Source: Rhodocyclales bacterium (lineage in GTDB: Bacteria > Pseudomonadota > Gammaproteobacteria > Burkholderiales > Rhodocyclaceae). Taken from it: a stretch of DNA of 64,000 nucleotides. Shown piece by piece: positions 61,212 to 64,000 of the stretch. A program made the translations under genes and the position numbers. The stretch covers positions 62,001-126,000 of the forward strand of contig JAPLQY010000032.1 in the NCBI GenBank assembly GCA_026399475.1. Direction: 5' to 3'. Within the stretch, counting starts at the first letter, position 1. Every line of letters starts with the position of its first letter. The notes under the pieces were generated by a model. That model made no database searches, had not been told where the DNA came from, and saw only the letters and a list, made by a program, of their open reading frames with translations.

Positions 61212-64000
61212 ATGAGCAACAACCACTTTCCGTGGCGGTCGCTCAAGACCAGGGTGGCCCTGTTCACCCTGGTCATTTTCGCGGTCGGCATCTGGTCACT
61301 GGCCTTCTACACCAGCCGCGTGCTGCGCGAGGACATGCAACGCCTGCTGGGCGAACAGCAGTTTTCGACGGTTGTTTTCATCGCGTCGGGCATCAATGAC
61401 GAATTGAAAGAGCGCCTGGGCGTGCTGGAAAAGGTTGCCGGAAACCTTCGTCCGGCGATGCTGGATGACGCAGCAAGCCTGCAGAGCTTCATCGAACAGC
61501 GCCTGATTCTTCAGCAAGAGTTCAACGGTGGCGCCTTCGTCACCGGGCGCGATGGCACCACCATCGCTTCGGTTCCGCTCTCTGCCCAACGGCTGGGAGT
61601 CAATTACATGGAGAGGGACCACGTAGCTGCGGCACTCAAGGAGGGCAAACCGCGCATCAGTACGGTGGCCATAGGCAAGCAGCTGCAAGCCCCGGTTTTC
61701 GGCATGGCGATTCCGATTCGCGACACCCAGGGCAAAGTGATCGGTGCCCTGGTGGGGGTAACGGACCTGAGCAAACCCAATTTCCTGGACAAGATTGCGG
61801 ACAACATTTACGGCAAAACCGGCGGCTACCTGCTGGTTGCACCGAAGCAGAGGCTGATCGTCACCGCGACCGAAAAGAGTCGCATCATGGAAACACTCCC
61901 CGCTCCCGGCATAAACCCCTTGATCGACCGCTTCATCCAGGGCTACGAGGGCTCGGGCATTTTCATCAATCCGCTTGGCGCGGAAGTGCTGACGTCGGTC
62001 AAGGGCATTCCTGCGGCGGGTTGGTACGTCGCCGCCGCGCTCCCCACCGGGGAAGCCTTTGCCCCGATTCGCGACATGCAGCAGCGCATGCTGATCGCCG
62101 CGATCATCCTCACGCTGCTGACGGGCATCCTGATCTGGTGGATGTTGAGATTCCAGTTCTCACCCATGCTGGCTGCAGTGAAAACGCTGGCGACAGTGAC
62201 TGACACACCGCTGCAATCCTTGCCCGTTGCCCGCCAGGACGAAGTCGGTGAACTGATTGGCGGCTTCAATCGCCTGCTGAAAACCCTGGGCCAGCGGGAA
62301 GCGGCATTGAAGCAGAGCGACGAACGTTTCGAGCTTGCGGTCAAGGGTGCCGAAGAAGGCGTCTGGGACCTGAATCTGGTCACCGGCGAGCTGTACCACT
62401 CGCCGCGCATGGCGCAGATGCTCGGCTACACCCTCGAAGAAATGCCGACGATTCGCGAGGCCTGGGATGCAATCACCGATGCGGAAGACCGTGCCCATTT
62501 CAGGAAGGAAATGGGCCGGCATTTCAAGGACCCGGAGCACGAATTTCGGGTGGTGGTGCGGCTGCGCCACAAGGACGGCTCCTGGCGTTCGATTCTCAGC
62601 CGGGGCATCGCTACGCATGATGCGAGCGGGCGGGCGGTGCGCTTCACCGGCACCCACATGGACATCACCGAGCGCGTGCGGATCATGGCCGAACTCGACC
62701 AGCACCGCCATCACCTGGAGGCCCTGGTGCTCTCGCGCACCGCCGAGTTAACCCAGGCCAAGGCAGCGGCCGAAGGCGCCAACAGTGCCAAGAGCGTGTT
62801 TCTGGCCAACATGAGCCACGAGATTCGCACGCCGATGAATGCCATCATCGGCCTCACTCATCTGCTGCGCCGTGCCGAATCCACTCCCGAGCAAGCCGAC
62901 CGGCTGGGCAAGATCGACGCAGCGGCCAATCATCTGCTGTCGATCATCAACGACATCCTCGACATCTCCAAGATCGAAACCGGAAAGCTGGAACTGGAAC
63001 AGACAAGCTTTGCCCTCGCGGCCATCCTCGACCATGTCCGCTCCTCGATCTTCAATCAGGCTCGCGCCAAGGGTCTGGCGATCGAGATCGATCTCGATGC
63101 TGTGCCTGCATGGCTGAGGGGCGACCCGAACCGGCTGCGCCAGGCGCTGTTCAACTATGCGAGCAATGCAGTCAAATTCACCGAACGGGGTTCGATCACC
63201 CTGCGCGCCCGCCTCTGCCCTGAAGGAAATCCTCCTGCAGGATCGGCTGACGGGATGCTGCTACGCTTCGAGGTCACGGACACCGGTATCGGCATCGCCC
63301 CGGAAAAGGTATCACGCCTGTTCAGTGCCTTTGAGCAGGCCGATGCCTCGACCACCCGCAAATATGGTGGCACCGGCCTGGGGCTGGTCATCACCCGGCA
63401 TCTGGCCGAACTGATGGGAGGCGAAGCCGGCGTAGAGAGCGAGCCAGGCAAGGGCAGCACTTTCTGGCTTACCGCCCGCCTGGGCCGGGGCCACGGCATC
63501 ATGCCCTCCGGCACGCCTGTCCGCGCAGAGAATATCGAGGTCGCGCTGCGTCAGCACCATGGAGGGGCAAGGCTGCTGCTGGCCGAAGACAATGCCGTTA
63601 ACCGGGAAGTCGCCCTGGAACTGCTGCACGGTGCGGGGCTGGACGTCGATGTCGCGGTCGATGGCCGTGAAGCGCTGGATCTGGCGCGCACTACCGATTA
63701 CCAACTGATTCTTATGGACATGCAGATGCCCAACATGGACGGCCTGGAGGCGACCCGCGCCATTCGTTCCCTGCCGGGACGCATGGGCACGCCGATTGTG
63801 GCCATGACGGCCAACGCTTTCGACGAGGATAGACGTGCCTGCATGGAAGCGGGCATGAACGACTTCGTCGCCAAGCCGGTGGATCCCGCCGTTCTCTACC
63901 AGGTGCTGCTCAAGTGGCTGCCGACGACCAACGGAAGTCCCCGTGGGACGACCTCTTCGCCACTGCCTGCCGGGCCGCTGGCAGTGCCTGTTTCGGCGCC
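61212..64000 (+). CDS. Hybrid sensor histidine kinase (3' end outside window)
   Basis: At least 929 codons are present; the frame runs off the right edge. The order is: membrane helix (about 15-37), a dCACHE-like periplasmic domain (about 38-290), a second helix, a HAMP-like linker, a PAS domain (about 370-500), HisKA with His536 in [10 protein letters not shown], an ATPase domain ([12 protein letters not shown]) and a receiver with Asp836 in [13 protein letters not shown]. It would sense an extracytoplasmic signal and pass phosphate to the attached receiver. A His-phosphotransfer domain may lie beyond the edge. It begins 7 bp after the thioesterase gene; a link to fatty acids is only suggested by position. 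Confidence 0.92.
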   Translation, partial: MSNNHFPWRSLKTRVALFTLVIFAVGIWSLAFYTSRVLREDMQRLLGEQQFSTVVFIASGINDELKERLGVLEKVAGNLRPAMLDDAASLQSFIEQRLILQQEFNGGAFVTGRDGTTIASVPLSAQRLGVNYMERDHVAAALKEGKPRISTVAIGKQLQAPVFGMAIPIRDTQGKVIGALVGVTDLSKPNFLDKIADNIYGKTGGYLLVAPKQRLIVTATEKSRIMETLPAPGINPLIDRFIQGYEGSGIFINPLGAEVLTSVKGIPAAGWYVAAALPTGEAFAPIRDMQQRMLIAAIILTLLTGILIWWMLRFQFSPMLAAVKTLATVTDTPLQSLPVARQDEVGELIGGFNRLLKTLGQREAALKQSDERFELAVKGAEEGVWDLNLVTGELYHSPRMAQMLGYTLEEMPTIREAWDAITDAEDRAHFRKEMGRHFKDPEHEFRVVVRLRHKDGSWRSILSRGIATHDASGRAVRFTGTHMDITERVRIMAELDQHRHHLEALVLSRTAELTQAKAAAEGANSAKSVFLANMSHEIRTPMNAIIGLTHLLRRAESTPEQADRLGKIDAAANHLLSIINDILDISKIETGKLELEQTSFALAAILDHVRSSIFNQARAKGLAIEIDLDAVPAWLRGDPNRLRQALFNYASNAVKFTERGSITLRARLCPEGNPPAGSADGMLLRFEVTDTGIGIAPEKVSRLFSAFEQADASTTRKYGGTGLGLVITRHLAELMGGEAGVESEPGKGSTFWLTARLGRGHGIMPSGTPVRAENIEVALRQHHGGARLLLAEDNAVNREVALELLHGAGLDVDVAVDGREALDLARTTDYQLILMDMQMPNMDGLEATRAIRSLPGRMGTPIVAMTANAFDEDRRACMEAGMNDFVAKPVDPAVLYQVLLKWLPTTNGSPRGTTSSPLPAGPLAVPVSA

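Overview
The window is GC-rich, almost fully coding chromosomal DNA from a Gram-negative proteobacterium, most likely a betaproteobacterium of the Rhodocyclales type. Pointers are the coaE/zapD/yacG neighbourhood, a Nudix-TenI fusion, glnA with ntrB/ntrC, a membrane-type spermidine synthase, EmrAB-like and TRAP/TAXI proteins, and a PsrA-led fatty acid operon. This is inferred from gene content; no rRNA was available. I saw no rRNA, tRNA, CRISPR array, transposase or replication origin. The first and last genes are cut by the window edges.

Layout. 1-9.1 kb: tail of a flavin reductase, a small c-type cytochrome, an MgtA Mg2+ ATPase, an MFS exporter, an EmrAB-like pump pair, an orphan TAXI binding protein and a small membrane protein. 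9.1-17.6 kb: amtB under an NtrC/sigma-54 control region, mltA, then housekeeping genes (DUF815 ATPase, Nudix-TenI, yacG, zapD, coaE) interrupted by an orphan TRAP binding protein. 17.0-27.0 kb, minus strand: the most unusual block. It holds DUF350, SPFH-SHOCT, DUF4178/zinc ribbon, a 47-residue membrane protein, a multi-pass SpeE-like aminopropyltransferase, a Tat-lipoprotein flavoenzyme, SpeD and a SPOR protein. A toxin-antitoxin pair and a Fic protein are lodged inside it, and the Fic gene is followed by a second copy of the 3' end of the speE-like gene. 27.1-35 kb: acyl-CoA dehydrogenase, coaX, birA, then ntrC, ntrB, a DUF4124 protein and glnA. 35-45.3 kb: CDF transporter, nadA, diguanylate cyclase, yhhQ, HDOD protein, EEP nuclease with clsB, and ppc. 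45.4-50.3 kb: a gltIJKL-type amino acid ABC importer and an Atm1-type exporter. 50.4-54.2 kb: GST, an unknown protein, a YgjP-like metallopeptidase and a FapA protein. 54.4-61.2 kb: psrA-fadE-thiolase-fadB-thioesterase, a beta-oxidation operon with its own operator. 61.2 kb to the end: a large hybrid sensor kinase, incomplete.

How genes work together. NtrB/NtrC encoded here very probably act on glnA and amtB. Both genes carry a sigma-54 -24/-12 promoter preceded by two NtrC dyads 31 bp apart, and the promoter-to-dyad distances of the two genes differ by about one helical turn. PsrA probably represses its own operon through two adjoining CAAAC-N4-GTTTS boxes at the promoter. The DUF350/SPFH/DUF4178/SpeE/SpeD block looks like one polyamine-linked envelope system; its biochemical role is not evident from the sequence.

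Non-coding structure includes a two-copy intergenic element of about 130 bp with a compensated hairpin, a REPIN-like pair of inverted repeats, a near-perfect terminator after glnA, and a hairpin that would bury the ribosome-binding site of the fadB-type gene.
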